Assembly: GCA_021234155.1 (NCBI GenBank)
Contig: JAJEKV010000073.1
Span: 2,270,001-2,334,000 of the forward strand
DNA: 64,000 nt
Origin: Isoetes taiwanensis
Lineage: Eukaryota > Streptophyta > Lycopodiopsida > Isoetales > Isoetaceae
Reading direction: 5' to 3'
This document shows, piece after piece, positions 43,505-55,670 of this stretch. The notes below the pieces were generated by a model, which had not been told where the DNA came from, did no database searches, and was given only the letters and a program-made list of their open reading frames with translations. The translations under genes and the position numbers were made by a program. Numbering within the stretch: position 1 is the first letter of the stretch; each line of letters opens with the position of its first letter.

Positions 43505-46470
43505 TTACATGCGCGTATCGAGGCGCATCATTAAGGTTAGGACTCCATCTCTTCTCCCACCAATCAACATAGTTCTTGGGATTAGTATAACTTTCATACT
43601 GTCAGGCTCCCACCAAGAGAAATACACCTCTCTGTAGTGAGGCTCATTTGGGTCCTCTATAGGGTTTTCTTCTGCATGATCTAACCAGGTAGGGCAGCTA
43701 TCAGGTGGCCTCACAAGCAAGAATATACCCTTCTTAATATCTTGATATGGATTCAAGATCTGAACCGGATTTTTGGGTCTCTGATTGGCCGGACCTATAT
43801 ATGGTGGCCGAAGGTTACATTCTTGCTGGATCACCGTTTCAGGTTCAACCATAGCATCTTGCCGCGTTCGAGGGAAGAAACCATGCATATCGGATGGACC
43901 GGCATCCACCTCTCTAAGGACACGTAGTAGATCCAACCAGTAGTCGATGACCTCATTCATGTATGCATTAGACCACGAGTGCTCCCCTCCTTTTCAGATG
44001 GCTACCCAATGCATGATGTATTTTGTTATGGAGCTTCTCAAAGCACCAATGTCCTTGAGAGCTTTAACTGGAAGTACAGTCTTTGGCACCCCTTGAGGAA
44101 TCATGGGTGCACCATCTACATCTGCCTTCCACATTTTGATCCCCTTCTCTGGTAGCCATTCACGGTGCCCAGGTTTCATTTTATAAAACATGAGAGGCCA
44201 ACTGTCCTTGTTGCAGAACTTGAACAGAACGGCTCTAGATGGTCGATCAGACGTTCCCTCTTATCAGGAATGCAGTCTTTCATGAATCCCTTCCAATCAG
44301 GGATCTTGTGCACCAAGTAAGGCATTGGAGCCTTCGAGCTACAATCCCAAAATACTGCATCAACTCCCGGATGGTGAGTGCGTCTGACCTTCTCAAAAGA
44401 GTAGAGTAATTGCCGAAAAAAGCATCTATATCATCATGTGTATGCCCAACCATCATGAATCCCAACTGCACCTCGGGGAACACACCCTGCCATACAAGCT
44501 AAAAAAATGTATGAAAACATGTATCTGTTCTTGTTCTGGCCGGAGCAATTGTCAACCTAAAGGTATGGCCTCCTCAGTAGCTTTTTCGGCCTTGAGGCTT
44601 CCCTCGAAGTCACATCATACGGTTTGCCCCATTTTATTGGTCACCTTGGCCTTCAAAGCCTGAGACCCTAGAATTGAAGAAGTCCATGCACATGTGGATT
44701 TAGTTGTGTCATGTAGGTGGCCCCAGTTAAATTCAGCCGAATCTTCTAGTGTCTTCAATACATGATTGAGAGACCCAATGTGAACGTTAGAGTCATCCTG
44801 CCAAAGCTTAACCGAGAAATGGCCTAGTGCTTCTGTACCATGACCACGCATCAGAGCTCCAGTGATGTGTGACCTTTCGATGTTCCCCTCTCCATATCGA
44901 CTTGGCTAACTTTTCAGGCCTAGGCACCATAGTCTTATTTTGGTCCATCCTATCATGAATGATTGTAAAAGGTTGGCCCAATGCACGATGCGATAGTGCT
45001 CTCCAGGACCAGTAAAGGCTTCTGCAGGATAGCTGTGCAAACATATGAACCTTCCTTTCCCATGCCAACTCTCTTCTTTCCATTGGATCTCGTGTTTTAG
45101 CTAGCTTTTCTTTGATAACTATATACCATTTGAAGAAAGCGATGCGTTTGGCTATGGCAACCTCCGAATGATTATCCTTCCAAATATGGAAGAAAGAAGA
45201 GCATGACACATGCTTACTAGTCAACTCTTCCACAACAATATTAATTTCTTGATGTAAATCCTTCTTGGTCAGAATGGACGGCAACTTCAATATATTCTCT
45301 CTTTATCCATTGCATGGTCTTCTTCGATCTATGCGGTATAAACTCAACAATCCCATTTGATATACAATGTGAATACACTATCTGCTGCAAGATTGTGAGA
45401 CCTTGGCTTCATTGAACCCGAGTCTCAGGTACCCCCTGACCCTCCATAAAATTCTTCCTCCACCTATAAAAGCTCGACAAAGCTATGCCATACGGCATCT
45501 GCCATGCTTGCTAGCAGACCTCCTTATTATTAAGCATCACTGTGCCAACCTGACCATCCACAGCACATAGGCCAAGCATGTGTTAGACAAAGGTAATCTG
45601 ATGCGACGACTTCATGTTCTAGTAGAAGGTTCTAAGGCTAGCAATCTTCTTAGCCGAAAACATAGAACAACAAAGCTTTGCACAGCACTTAGATTTTACG
45701 AATTTCCAACATGCCTGGTCGATTGTCTTCCTAGCACATTGGAAGGTTTCTTTGCTTGCTTTGCTCATCTCTTACCTAAATTGTATTTTCTCTTTGAACT
45801 AGCAGATTCTAGTTCTTCGAAATGCTTTTTCCTTGCCTCTGATGCCTCATCAATAGCCCTCCATAGACTCTTAGACAGTGGGGTGTCATCCACAATCACC
45901 AAATGAATGTCCCAATGCACCAAGTCGTGCAGCTAAGGCATCTCGATGCAAACTAGACACTGCATTGATGGACCTGCCGGCATGTGAACCACCTCCATGA
46001 CAGTGGTAGTAATGAGCTTATATCCTAGAGGCAAGCCAGAAATAGAATGATTTGGATTTGTGAATATTATATTACCTATGCCATGGGGTCTATCATAGCA
46101 CTCATGCATTAACTTGCAAGTGCGTTCTATGAAGTCATCCCTAGTGGCAACCTTAGGTGATGTCATTACTGGAGGACTTCCTTCCTTGCCAGGCACCTGC
46201 CAATTTATCTTCTTTAATTGCCTTTCTAAGGTGGAGATATCCGGTGCACCCCATGCTACTTCCATTACAACGTCAGTTGTAGGCCAGAGTATGAATGCAC
46301 CACGTGCCTACTCTACACTCTCTATTTCGAGTTGAACCATCGAGAACCCTGTCAATGGAAACAACAGAGGCTCCATCTAGAACTTGAGCATTGTGATGTT
46401 TAGTGAAAGCGTGAATCTTACCCTTACTTACAACTGCACCCTTGACTACGAGCAAAAGCGCTGAAGACAT
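43505..46470 (-). pseudogene. DUF7869-family gene, heavily broken
   Basis: The diagnostic part is 44483-44280: MVGHTHDDIDAFFGNYSTLL, matching the GHTHxDIDxxF signature of DUF7869 proteins. Upstream, 45290-44615 reads FFHIWKDNHSEVAIAKRIAF, IIHDRMDQNKTMVPR, ALMRGHGTEALGHFSVKLWQ and DDSNVHIGSLNHVLKTLED. Downstream, 44191-43505 has DVDGAPMIPQG, RPPYIGPANQRPKNPVQILN and PYQDIKKGIFLLVRP. 46470-45933 may be its N-terminal part and is not recognised. Stops and frameshifts occur throughout. The family's biochemical role is unknown to me. Its acidic and His residues and its abundance suggest a transposon-related nuclease-like protein, which is inference. Confidence 0.65.
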
Positions 46471-46554
46471 TTGGAAGCTACTGAAGATAAAAATATATCA
46501 ATGTCAAGTTCGAGCAATCGCCACCTGGTTCTTGTTGATACTGCTAAGCTGAAA

Positions 46555-47040
46555 ACATAAGCTTCTCGCTGCTCATTGAAGCGACTGATTTGGAAGATCG
46601 CAGCTACGATTGCCTTTGGCTTGAGGGGGATCGATATTGTGATCTTCCTGGACAACTCTTTATCGACCATCCCCCCCCCACCCACCCACCCACCCACCCA
46701 CCCACCCACCCACGTTCATTTCAACATCAACGGTCGGTGTGGGGATCCTGGCTGCGATTTGATCTAGCTCAATATATCTATGGATAGTTTTTCAATTATC
46801 GAGACCAATCGAGCGAAAGGGTTTTCAAGCTAGGCTAAAAACAGAAGCTACTAGCTGCTCATTCAAGCTACAGATCTGAAAGACTACAACTGCGATTGCC
46901 TCTAGCTTATAGGAGATCGCTAGTCTCATCTTTCTGGACAGCTCTTTATCAACGTCACACCCCATCAAGTTCATTTCAACTTCAACTGGTCAGCAGGATG
47001 GCAGCAGTGATTTGATCCAGTTTAAGATTCTAATTAATGA
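46555..47040. repeat. Diverged tandem duplication (about 285 bp) with a (CCCA)n microsatellite
   Basis: AAGCTTCTCGCTGCTCATTG near 46559 and GAAGCTACTAGCTGCTCATT near 46843 start two similar units (both with GCGATTGCCT/ACGATTGCCT, GACAACTCTTTATC/GACAGCTCTTTATC, TTCATTTCAAC). In unit 1 the site corresponding to CACACCCCAT of unit 2 has become (CCCA)n at about 46671-46713. Confidence 0.8.
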
Positions 47041-48100
47041 GACCAATCAAAAAGGGTTTAGGTTTTAACGAGTGGTCATTCTGTACATCTAAATCTAACA
47101 AAGAAGCCCTATATAAGTTACAAAAGCCACCAGGAGTAAGCACTGGTCATTTGCTCAAGTTTCGGAACAGTATAACCATATTGAGGAAGAACTGACTGGA
47201 AAAAATTGGACTCACATAAAAAATTGGTCCTGATGAAATGAGAAGAATGCCCGAGCCCATGAGTAAAAATACCTGATCTCCTGAAGAGAAAAGGCTGAGC
47301 GCTTGAGAAGAGCGCCTGAACGTTCGAGAAGGTGCCCTATGAAACAGTTGAGTAGAATGCAGCCGGAGCGCCTGCTCGATCAAGAACACATCGAATGCCA
47401 CTTTCAAATTCATGTGGGAAATTTGAAATATACCAGTACCTCGGCTGCCCTGAGATTTGTTGGTACAAGATGCCATGTACTGCGCGGGCATTTCTGGTTT
47501 GGCCCATTTGATTTTTTTTTTTGAAAATGTCATGATTAGTATTCAAAAGTGGGTCATCATTTCAAATTTGAATTTGAGGCATACCGAGTATCTTGGCCGA
47601 AATTTGTCACCTTATTTTTTCGGCTATCGGAACTAGTGCGGAGATTTTTGCCAGAAATTTCTATGCCTCTTTTTGGTAAACGGTTATCTTTGACACGTGC
47701 GCCTCTATACAAGGCACTTGCCTATCTATAAAACCTACTCCAGAGTTTGCAAGCACTTCCCCGACTCTTCGAGCACTAGACCAACTGAGTGAGCACCTTT
47801 CCGATCCATACTTCACGAGCCCCTGCCACCTCCAATCGTTGATGACACCAAAAAAAAGCTATGTTTCTTGGATTTTTTTTTAGCGTTAGGTCAAAGGTTA
47901 GTTTGTAGAAGGATGCTCCTTGTTTGGGCTTCCTAGAATCGCCATGGGGATCGTCACGAGCGACCATCAAACACTCATGTGCTATAGCACCTACTCAGAA
48001 GGATTGCTCCGACGATTCTTCTAAATTTTAACAGGTGCTCTGTCCATGTTCAAGCCCACAAAGAGCTTGCTTCGAACATCCTTTTCATTGTAGCGTGGCA
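47041..48100. other. Non-coding interval
   Basis: No recognised gene. Several GAGCGCCTGA/GAGCGCTTGA phrases occur at 47270-47370, and the first GGATTGC...GATTCTTCT-type palindromes appear near 47,998. Confidence 0.4.
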
Positions 48101-48327
48101 CCAGGATCGCCGCTGCATTTCTTCGAAGCTGTTGTCGGAGATTGCCTTGATACTATAGCCATCCATAATTAACCCGCTAGCCGTGTTGGGGCCGTATTGA
48201 TTACTTGTACGATGCTTTTATACGGCATTAATTATGACTGCCAACATTAACGACACCAAACCCTATATAATCGGTGCTAATTTCCTTGACCCCGGTTAGA
48301 AATTTCCTGAGCGCCTATCTGATCGCG

Positions 48328-49130
48328 ATGGCGCGCGGAAAAGATTACCGCAAAGGTATGTATTTTGCGTTTTTTTTAGCTGCATCTTAAATTGTAGCTA
48401 GATTTAAGAATTATTATGCCATTTCGAGGTTGATAGGATCATGATGGCGATCCTCTCGAGCAATATTAATGTTCCTCAGCACCTTCACCAATGGAGAAGG
48501 ATCACACCCGCGTTCCTTCTCAGCTAGTGAAATGGCTGTGACAATGACATTGTTCGGGAGGATTGCCATCGCGATCCTTCCGACCAACACCTCTCCTGAT
48601 TGTAAGGTCCGCTTGCTTGGTCCATTAGCTAGCTCAAAAGGATCGCGGCAGTAGTCCCTTTGTGTTTGACCAGAACTTTAGGCTTCTTTCTAGATACTTT
48701 CCCTGAGATCGCAATAAAGAAGCTTTTTCGCAAAATTGTGCACGACAATAAATCGCTTCTCCATTCCTTGCAAGGAAATGTGACATACGTGGCTTCCTCT
48801 ACCAATACAGATGTGGCATCCTCAGCCAATAAAGATCAACTGGTGGAGAAGGGCTTGGAGGTACTCGTGCTCGTGCGATAGTATATCGCGCAGAATAGTG
48901 AACGAGTCATGAACTCTTCCAACCACACGACAACAACGTCGGGAACCCTCTCCCTACTAGCTGCTAATTTGAAGACGCGAGGCTGCTGATGGCTGAGATG
49001 GAGCTGATGTTTAACATGCTGGTGGCCTTTCCAGTTACACACCATCAGGACGTGGCACTTCATGCCCGCGCTCTGCATAGATCCTTGCTCAGGTATCCCG
49101 CCTATGTAAATAGTAATTAATATCTTGGTC
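48328..49130 (+). pseudogene. MAxGK-family gene, copy A (unrecognised family)
   Basis: A 28-nt first exon at 48328-48355 (MARGKDYRK, then GTATGT donor) follows a TATA-like CCCTATATAATCGG about 60 bp upstream. Later coding similarity to copy C: KIVHDNKSLLHSLQGNVTYV, ASSANKDQLVEKGLEVLVLV (48740-48878), and after frame changes MAEMELMFNMLVAFPVTHHQ and DVALHARALH (near 48990-49075). Copy C has KLLFDLLVVYPVKVY and DVVLHAHFV in the same place. The intron-like middle is full of GGATCGC palindromes. I do not recognise the protein. The coding frame is disrupted here. Confidence 0.5.
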
Positions 49131-49311
49131 GCAATCAGAGACATTTCTTAAGCTATCCAAGGTTGGCTGATTTTGATATCCTGAGAGGACTCCTGCAGAG
49201 TAATGTTTTATTCATGTAAATACAATGCTGTATTGCTTGCTCCATAGGGCTAAAAAGATTGTAACTTTTTTTATTATATATAAAAACTACGGTCTCTCTT
49301 GTCATTTCTGT

Positions 49312-49853
49312 CAGTTATGCATAATTTGTCCTTGTTTACCTACTCGGATGGATCGCCACAACGATCTTGTCCCACCTCACACCACCTCTTCAAAGAGCAA
49401 TTGTTTAGCTTTTAGAGCTTGTGATTGGTCGACCGAGTGCAAAATTACTGGGGTGGCTGTATTTATGACACGTGCGATGCCATTACGGAGCATTAATTGT
49501 GACCTCCTATATTAATGGCATCTTATATATTCAACGTGAATTTCTGCTATCTGACTTAGAACTTCCTCGAGCGCCTACCCGAAGCCGTGAGGGCCTACCC
49601 GATCGAGCTACCAATGGCGCCAGGAAAACCCCCTTGCAAAGGTAAAATTTCTCAAGTTTTTTAGCTGTGGCTTAGAGCGCACCTAGATCGTAGTTTTTGT
49701 TTGTAGTTTTGAGCTCCGAAGGGCCGGCGAATTCCAATTTCACTAGCACATAAGGATCGCAGCTGTGCTTCTTCTAAGCTGGTGAAATTATTAAACTTTC
49801 GGATATTGCTAGGGTTCGCCTTTTCTATTGCTGCATGCAATATCTGCTCTAGC
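49312..49853 (+). repeat. MAxGK-family promoter plus exon 1, copy B; direct repeat of 59166-59693
   Basis: This 540-bp segment is nearly identical to 59166-59693: TTTGTCCTTGTTTACCTACT, GGATCGCCACAACGATCTTG, CAAAATTACTGGGGTGGCTG, and exon 1 MAPGKPPCK at 49614-49641 with GTAAAA following. It breaks off after GCTCTAGCAAT, where other sequence starts, while the right copy continues into the family's next exons. The two copies bracket the composite LINE block. Confidence 0.8.
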
Positions 49854-50340
49854 AATTCCTCATTTCTTTGTAGTCTAACTGATCCATTTCGTTGCGTTCA
49901 TTTTGGTTGCTCCATTTGCACTGTTTGTGTTGGTTCATTGGGCTTCATGCTGCGTTTTTTCATTTTTCATGGTTGGTGTCCATTGCTTGTTTGGTGGTCC
50001 TTACCGTACCTCCTTGTTGTCAAGAGCCTCATCGCCTCTAATGGTCCTTTTTTGTTCAATTTACCATTAGTTACCCCCGTTGTCTTCTCCTTCTTGCCTT
50101 GTTCAAATTAACATTAGTTACCCCCATTGTCTTCTCCTTCTTGCCTTAATTGCCCTGTTGTTTTGTTGCTTTTTTGCTCCACAACGTCTACTTTATTTTA
50201 TCCTGGTCCAAGGGTAGTCTGCATATTTCAATGGATTTTCAGTGATCTTACTTGTTTTTGCTCGCAGTCTCGGTCTGTGATTGGAGAAGGTAGGTTCCTC
50301 TTTGTATCGGATGTTATTGCTTTGCAAAGGACCTTTCCCT

Positions 50341-50385
50341 AGAATGTCATGGTTCTCTTCTTATATAGAAGAGAACCATCATTCT
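50341..50385. repeat. 45-nt perfect-stem hairpin (also at 51556-51600)
   Basis: ATGGTTCTCTTCT-TATAT-AGAAGAGAACCAT has a 13-bp perfect stem, extended by AGAATG/CATTCT outside. It is conserved in both 1.2-kb units. Confidence 0.9.
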
Positions 50386-50763
50386 GGGAACAGGGACGCC
50401 TGTTTTGGCGTCATGCCATTTTGAGCATCAGATCTATCTATAGCCTGAGCCTTCTATGGCGCAGGCTGTCTTTAGCTCTGTCTACTATATATACATATTG
50501 CCTGCTAGCATTCCTCATCGGCATTTCCTCTGAGCTGAATTCCGTTGGTTCTAGAGTTTCCCTCCCTCCCTCCTCTGAGTCTAGTCACCTGGTGTCGGCT
50601 TGTCTTAACACCTGTTGATTTCTTCTCGTTCCATCTAGTGAGGGCTGTATCGACTCTTCTCTTCTATATCTTTGTGGCTGGTGGCCTCTGCAATTTTCCA
50701 GCATAGTACTTGTCGCTTCTAGAGAGCACCTAGGGGCAGACCCCCCCCCTCCAGTCGGGCCTA

Positions 50764-50765
<2 letters not shown>

Positions 50766-50834
<69 letters not shown>

Positions 50835-50842
50835 CCTCTCCA
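50766..50842. repeat. (CT)n microsatellite
   Basis: A pure CT run of about 65 bp followed by CCCTCCCTCTCC. The matching site in the second unit is a shorter CT run plus a long (CCCT)n run (51995-52077). Confidence 0.97.
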
Positions 50843-51989
50843 GAAAACCACTGAAGCAATGAGGTCTTTTTGCAGACAAGAGTTCCAAATAGTTGATGCT
50901 GGTATAGGAAGCATTCCGGGTTGGAAAGCCTAATAACAGGGATAGACATACCATAGTAAAGTTTCGATTCTAAGCTGGTGAAATTATTAAACTTTCGGAT
51001 ATTGCTAGGGTTCGCCTTTTCTATTGCTGCATGCAATATCTGCTCTAGCAATTCCTCATTTCTTTGTAGTCTAACTGATCCATTTCGTTGCGTTCATTTT
51101 GGTTGCTCCATTTGCACTGTTTGTGTTGGTTCATTGGGCTTCATGCTGCGTTTCTTCATTTTTCATGGCTGGTGTGCATTGCTTGTTTGGTGGTCCTTAC
51201 CGTACCTCCTTGTTGTCAAGAGCCTCATCGCCTCTAATGGCCCTTTTTTGTTCAATTTACCATTAGTTATAACCCCCGTTGTCTTCTCCTTCTTGCCTTG
51301 TTCAAATTAACATTAGTTACCCCCATTGTCTTCTCCTTCTTGCCTTAATTGCCATGTTGTTTTGTTGCTCTTTTGCTCCACAACGTCTACTTTATTTTAT
51401 CCTGGTCCAAGGGTAGTCTGCATATTTCAATGGATTTTCAGTGATCTTACTTGTTTTTGCTCGCAGTCTCGGTCTGTGATTGGAGGAGGTAGGTTCCTCT
51501 TTGTGTCGGATGTTATTGCTTTGCAAATATTGCTTTGCAAAGGACCTTTCTCTAGAATCTCATGGTTCTCTTCTTATATAGAAGAGAACCATCATTCTGG
51601 GAAAAGGGACGCCTGTTTTGGCGTCACGCCGTTTTGAGCATCAGATCTATCTATAGCCTGAGCCTTCTATGGCGCAGGCTTTCTTTAGCTCTGTCTACTA
51701 TATATCCATATTGCCTGCTAGCATTCCTCATCGGCATTTCCTCTGAGCTGAATTCCGTTGGTTCTAGAGTTTCCCTCCCTCCCTCCTCTGAGTCTAGTCA
51801 CCTGGTGTCGGCTTGTCTTAACATCTGTTGATTTCTTCTCGTTCCATCTAGTGAGGGTTGTATCGACTCTTCTCTTCTATATCTTTGTGGCTGGTGGCCT
51901 CTGCAATTTTCCAGCATAGTACTTTGTCGCCTCGGAGGCACCTAGGGGCAGACCCCCCCCCCCCTCCTCCCCGGGTCGGGACCCTAGGC

Positions 51990-51994
<5 letters not shown>

Positions 51995-52024
<30 letters not shown>

Positions 52025-52077
52025 CCTCCCTCCCTCCCTCCCTCCCTCCCTCCCTCCCTCCCTCCCTCCCTCCCTCC
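51995..52077. repeat. (CT)n(CCCT)n compound microsatellite
   Basis: About 25 bp of CT followed by about 58 bp of CCCT units, at the position homologous to 50766-50842. Confidence 0.97.
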
Positions 52078-52096
52078 AGAAAACCACTTTGAAGCA

Positions 52097-52412
52097 ATGA
52101 GGTCTTTTTGCAGACAAGAGCTCCAAATAGTTGATGCTGGTATTATGGAAGCATTCCGGGTTGGAAAGCCTAATAACAGGGATAGACATATCATAGTAAA
52201 GTTTCGATCCAGGGAAGATAAGATCAATGTGTTAAAGAAGAAGTCCTTGTTGAAAGGGAAAAAGATATGGATAAATGACGATCTTACGAAGCTCCAGCTG
52301 CAAGAGTAAAAAGAGCAGGTGCAGGTATTTCGGGAAGCCAAGCAAGATGGCAAGAAAGTTTTTTGGCATCGTGGGAAGGTGGTAATTGAACAAGAAGTTG
52401 CATAGGAATTCG
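52097..52412 (+). mobile_element. Outer LINE, ORF1-like C-terminal segment
   Basis: Reads AGIMEAFRVGKPNNRDRHII, VKFRSREDKINVLKKKSLLK, GKKIWINDDLTKLQLQE, stop, KEQVQVFREAKQDGKKVFWH and RGKVVIEQEVA. This is the RxGKxxxxRPIxVxFxS...LKGxxIxIxEDLT...R...A..GK pattern found in ORF1 or pre-endonuclease regions of several LINE clades. TAA at 52307 and TAG at 52403 interrupt it. It immediately precedes the endonuclease. Confidence 0.7.
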
Positions 52413-52419
52413 ACACCAC

Positions 52420-53240
52420 CAGGATTATGTGTTGAAATATAAGTTTAAATGCAACTAAAGTGAATATGATGGGAGATATTCTGGAACAAGTAGATTTAAT
52501 TTTCTTTTTAGAGACATGTGAGAGTGAAGAGCGCGGGGCTTTGGACATTGCAGGTTTTGATCTGGTACATTCTGTGTGGAATTACAAACACTGGAGACTG
52601 AAGGGTCATGGTGGCATCGCATGTTATGTGAGGCAGAAAATGAAGCATTTGGTAAAGTTAGTGCAGGGGCATGGATCTAAACAACATATATGGGTTGAAA
52701 TAGCTGGGCATAGAGGAAGGATTTTTATAGCAGGATGCTATTTCCCACCGCGTGAATCCCCGGTTTATAATGGTAGAGTGCTTGACAGGGATGATCCCTT
52801 TTTTGAATTGGAACAAGATGTTCTTAAGCTATTGTCTCAGGGGGAAACTCTCCTTATGGGAGACTTTAATGGGCGTATTGGGAATAGGCAAGCAGCAATT
52901 GCAAGTACAGAAGAAGCACCTATATGGATGGAAATGATCGATGCAAACGAGCTAATGCAAAGTGGCTGGAATAGAGTGTCTGCAAACGGAATAAGGTGGC
53001 CTACCCCTCAAGGTAATCATCTTCTCAGTATGTGCACAGGATTAGACATGGTAATATATAATGGTGTACATAGGTACCCAAATACAGGGAAGCTCACGTG
53101 TAGAGGGGCCAGTGTGGTTGATCTAGTAATAGCAAGACCACAGTTTACGGAGCAGATTGTAGATTTTGTGATTGGGGATGAGAGACCTGAATCTGATCAT
53201 GTGCCCATTGTCATCTCTTTACGAGTTAGCACATATGAGA
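52420..53240 (+). mobile_element. Outer LINE, ORF2 endonuclease domain
   Basis: Starts near IMC-stop-NISLNATKVN (TGA for the expected Trp) and continues open: VDLIFFLETCESE, GHGGIACYVRQKMK, IWVEIAGHRGRIFIAGCYFP, LLMGDFNGRIGN, GLDMVIYNGVHRYP, GASVVDLVIARPQF and ESDHVPIVISL. These are the EEP motifs (Glu, GDFN, SDH). The frame runs on into the inserted LINE at about 53240, so one ORF mixes two elements. Confidence 0.85.
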
Positions 53241-55639
53241 TTTTTAAGAAAGCTGCTAATGATGGCCCAAAAAAATTGTCATGCGTTTGGAGGCATATCT
53301 CCTTGTTGAACTCTGTGTATAAGATTATTGCGAAAGCCCTAGCAGAGAAGTTGAAGCCGGTGTTGACTTCTTCCATTAGTAAGGTGCAGTCTGGGTTTGT
53401 CCCTGGGAGGAACATTTTGACTAATGTTGCCGCAGCTTATGAGGGCCTCTATTGGGCCAGGAGAACAGGACAAGGCATTGCCTATCTTAAGCTTGACTTT
53501 GTCAAAGCTTACGATAGTGTCCGTTGGGAGTTCTTGTCTGCCATGATGTTAGCGTTGGGTTGTGGTCCACGCTTTACAGAGACAGTCATGAAGCTGCATA
53601 GGTCAGCACGGGCTACGGTGGTGTGCTAGGGTGAACCCTCCGCCTTTTTCTCCTTAAGCAGAGGGGTGCGTCAGGGGTGCCCTTTGGCGCCATTTTTGTT
53701 TACAATTGTGGCGGAGGCACTGTCTCAGTTGTTTTTGGCTGCAGTGGAGGAGGGGGTGGTGGATGGGCTTCGGATGCAGGATGGTAGCCAGCAGATTATT
53801 AACCAGTTTGCCGATGACACTTTCCTCTTCTTGGTGGTAGAAGAGAGGAATTTGCGGAATGTGAAGGGTTTGTTGGATACTTTCTCCTTGGCCTCGGGCA
53901 TTCTTTTGAATTGGGGTAAGTGCTCCGCATTATGGGCCTGACTCCGCGTCCTCCTTGTTTGGCTCTATTCCCTTGGAAGGTGCTTCCAGGTAATGTGTGT
54001 ACTAAGTTGTTGGGTATTCCCTTTGGAGGGGATGTTTCCATGGGGAGGGTGTGGGATGAGATTTTGCAGGGGTTGCAGAAATACCTCAATTGGTGGAAGG
54101 GTAGCAAGTTGTCCATGGCAGGTAGGATCACTATTGCCAAGTCAGTACTTTGTAGCACTCATGTGTATACAACATCTGCGATGTTAGCTCCTGAGGGTAA
54201 GATACAGGGCTTGGATAAGATTGTTCGAAATTTTTTGTGGGGCGGGGATGATGAAGGGGCGGTTGTGTAAAGTGGCTTGGTGGAAGTGTCTCCGCCCCCG
54301 GGAGGATGGGGGCTTGGCCATTCTGGATTTGGCACTACATAGTAAGGTGTTGGTCTCCAAGTTTGTTTGGAGCATTCTGTAGGATGGAGCATCTTCTGCT
54401 GGTGCGGCGCTGTTGTTGCAGTCTCTTCGCCATTATGTGGCATTTGGAAAGCCGTCTGTGCATGTGGAGTTGCCCTGGGCACTGTTGTATGGTCTCCGGC
54501 CTTTCCCACATGCATCCCCTTTTCTCACGGGGGTGTTGCTGGCTTGGGATCATGTGCGTGTGCTCTTTCAGCTAGATTATGCCTCAGTTTATCACTACTC
54601 TTCTCCTTTCTTGTGGGTTCCTCTACCCCATGCGCACTTGCCCTTGGCTGCCACCGTGCATGCTCGGACGCAGGCCCGTTGGAGGCGAGCTGCTGTGCTC
54701 ACCTTGGAGGATTGGTATTGGGGTGGTCAGCTAGCTTCGTGGGAGTTCTTTCGAGCTCGCTTTCGCCTGAGGGGCAGTGATCGGGCTATCTGGGAACAAG
54801 TGGCGGGGAGTATTCCGCTACACATACCTATAGTCCCTCAGGATGATGTGGTGGTGCAGGTTTGGAAGGTTCATCCGAATGTTGTGTCTTCTTGTTTTGT
54901 GCGGTCTTGTTACCGGGTGCTGGCTATTCATGACACACTGCCCCTTTCAGGCAAGTGGTCTCTGCAGCTTTCGGGTTCTCGATGGCGCTCGGTTTGGACG
55001 TGGACATGGAGCTCACTTCCCCCACCGAAGGTTAGGGATGCTTCTGTGGCAGGTGGTGCACCGCTATATCAGGGTGAATGCCCTTGTGAGTAAGTTTAGG
55101 CCGGGTGTGAGCCCTCTCTGCCCTTGTTGTGGTCTTCATCGTGAGACTGTGGAGCATTGTCTGGTTTTATGCCCTCACTTGCAGGCTGCCTGGGATTGGG
55201 TTAGGGCTCTGTTTCAGGTGAGATTGACTAGCCAGCAGCTGCTGCTTCATGTGTATCCTGGTGCTTGGCCGCTCTTGCGGTAGCAAGCCTTGCATCTGTG
55301 CGTGGCTTGGTTGGTGTGGCTGATTGGAAGCGGCGGCGATTGTGGATCTTTCAGGAGATTCAGCAGCCTGCAGCCTCTCTGATTTCTCGACTCAGGTACA
55401 AGCTATTTCAAAGCTTTCTGGTGTTCCCGGGACTAGTAGAGCGGAAGTTTGCCATTTGGCGGGACTTCTTGGGTGTTGTGGATGGTGATGGCCGGTTTGT
55501 ACAGCAGTAGAGTTGCAGTTTTTCTGTGAGTGTGTTGTGGAGTGTCGAGGTATCGCTGTCTCTTTGGGGCAGTTCTCCTTCCTCCTCACTTGCTTTGTAA
55601 CATTACCATTCTTTTAATATATTGTTGACACAGTTCTTC

Positions 55640-55667
<28 letters not shown>
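53241..55667 (+). mobile_element. Inner LINE: 5'-truncated L1-type insertion with poly(A)
   Basis: Begins inside the RT domain (PKKLSCVWRHISLLNSVYKI), then VQSGFVPGRNILTN, LKLDFVKAYDSVRWEFLSAM (RT motif A), a TAG at 53627, GVRQGCPLAPFLF (motif B), FADDTFLFL (motif C at 53807-53818), a shift near 53935, KLLGIPFGGDVSMGRVWDEI and GGDDEGAVV. Further on is a zf-RVT Cys/His cluster (SPLCPCCGLHRETVEHCLVL) and a tail ending DGDGRFVQQ. The 3' UTR ends in 28 A at 55640-55667. Truncation plus poly(A) is the standard hallmark of target-primed insertion. Flanks AAGCTGCTAAT (about 53247) and AGGCTGATAAAT (55667) could be a diverged target-site duplication. Confidence 0.88.
55640..55667 (+). repeat. Poly(A) tail of the inner LINE
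   Basis: 28 consecutive A at the inner LINE 3' end. The outer LINE resumes immediately after it. Confidence 0.97.

Positions 55668-55670
<3 letters not shown>

Larger units (their letters stand above)
49775..50968 (+). repeat. 1.2-kb tandem duplication, unit 1
   Basis: Unit 1 (49775-50968) and unit 2 (50971-52207) are nearly identical, both starting TAAGCTGGTGAAATTATTAA and ending ...AGTAAAGTTTCGAT. Each contains the 45-nt hairpin, a GGGGCAGACCCCCCC/TCGGGCC element, a pyrimidine microsatellite and the first codons of a LINE ORF1. The units are offset by 1,196 bp. They look like monomer-type repeats of a LINE 5' region. Confidence 0.9.

Noticed and set aside
46446-46787. Pro-Thr-His or Gly-Trp-Val repeat proteins
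   Set aside because: They come from the (CCCA)n microsatellite read on either strand.
50585-51051. Arg/Glu-rich frames over the CT microsatellites
   Set aside because: They are translations of (CT)n/(GA)n repeats, not proteins.
53197-53629. A single continuous LINE ORF from endonuclease to RT
   Set aside because: The endonuclease and this RT belong to different elements: the matching RT resumes after the poly(A) at 55668.
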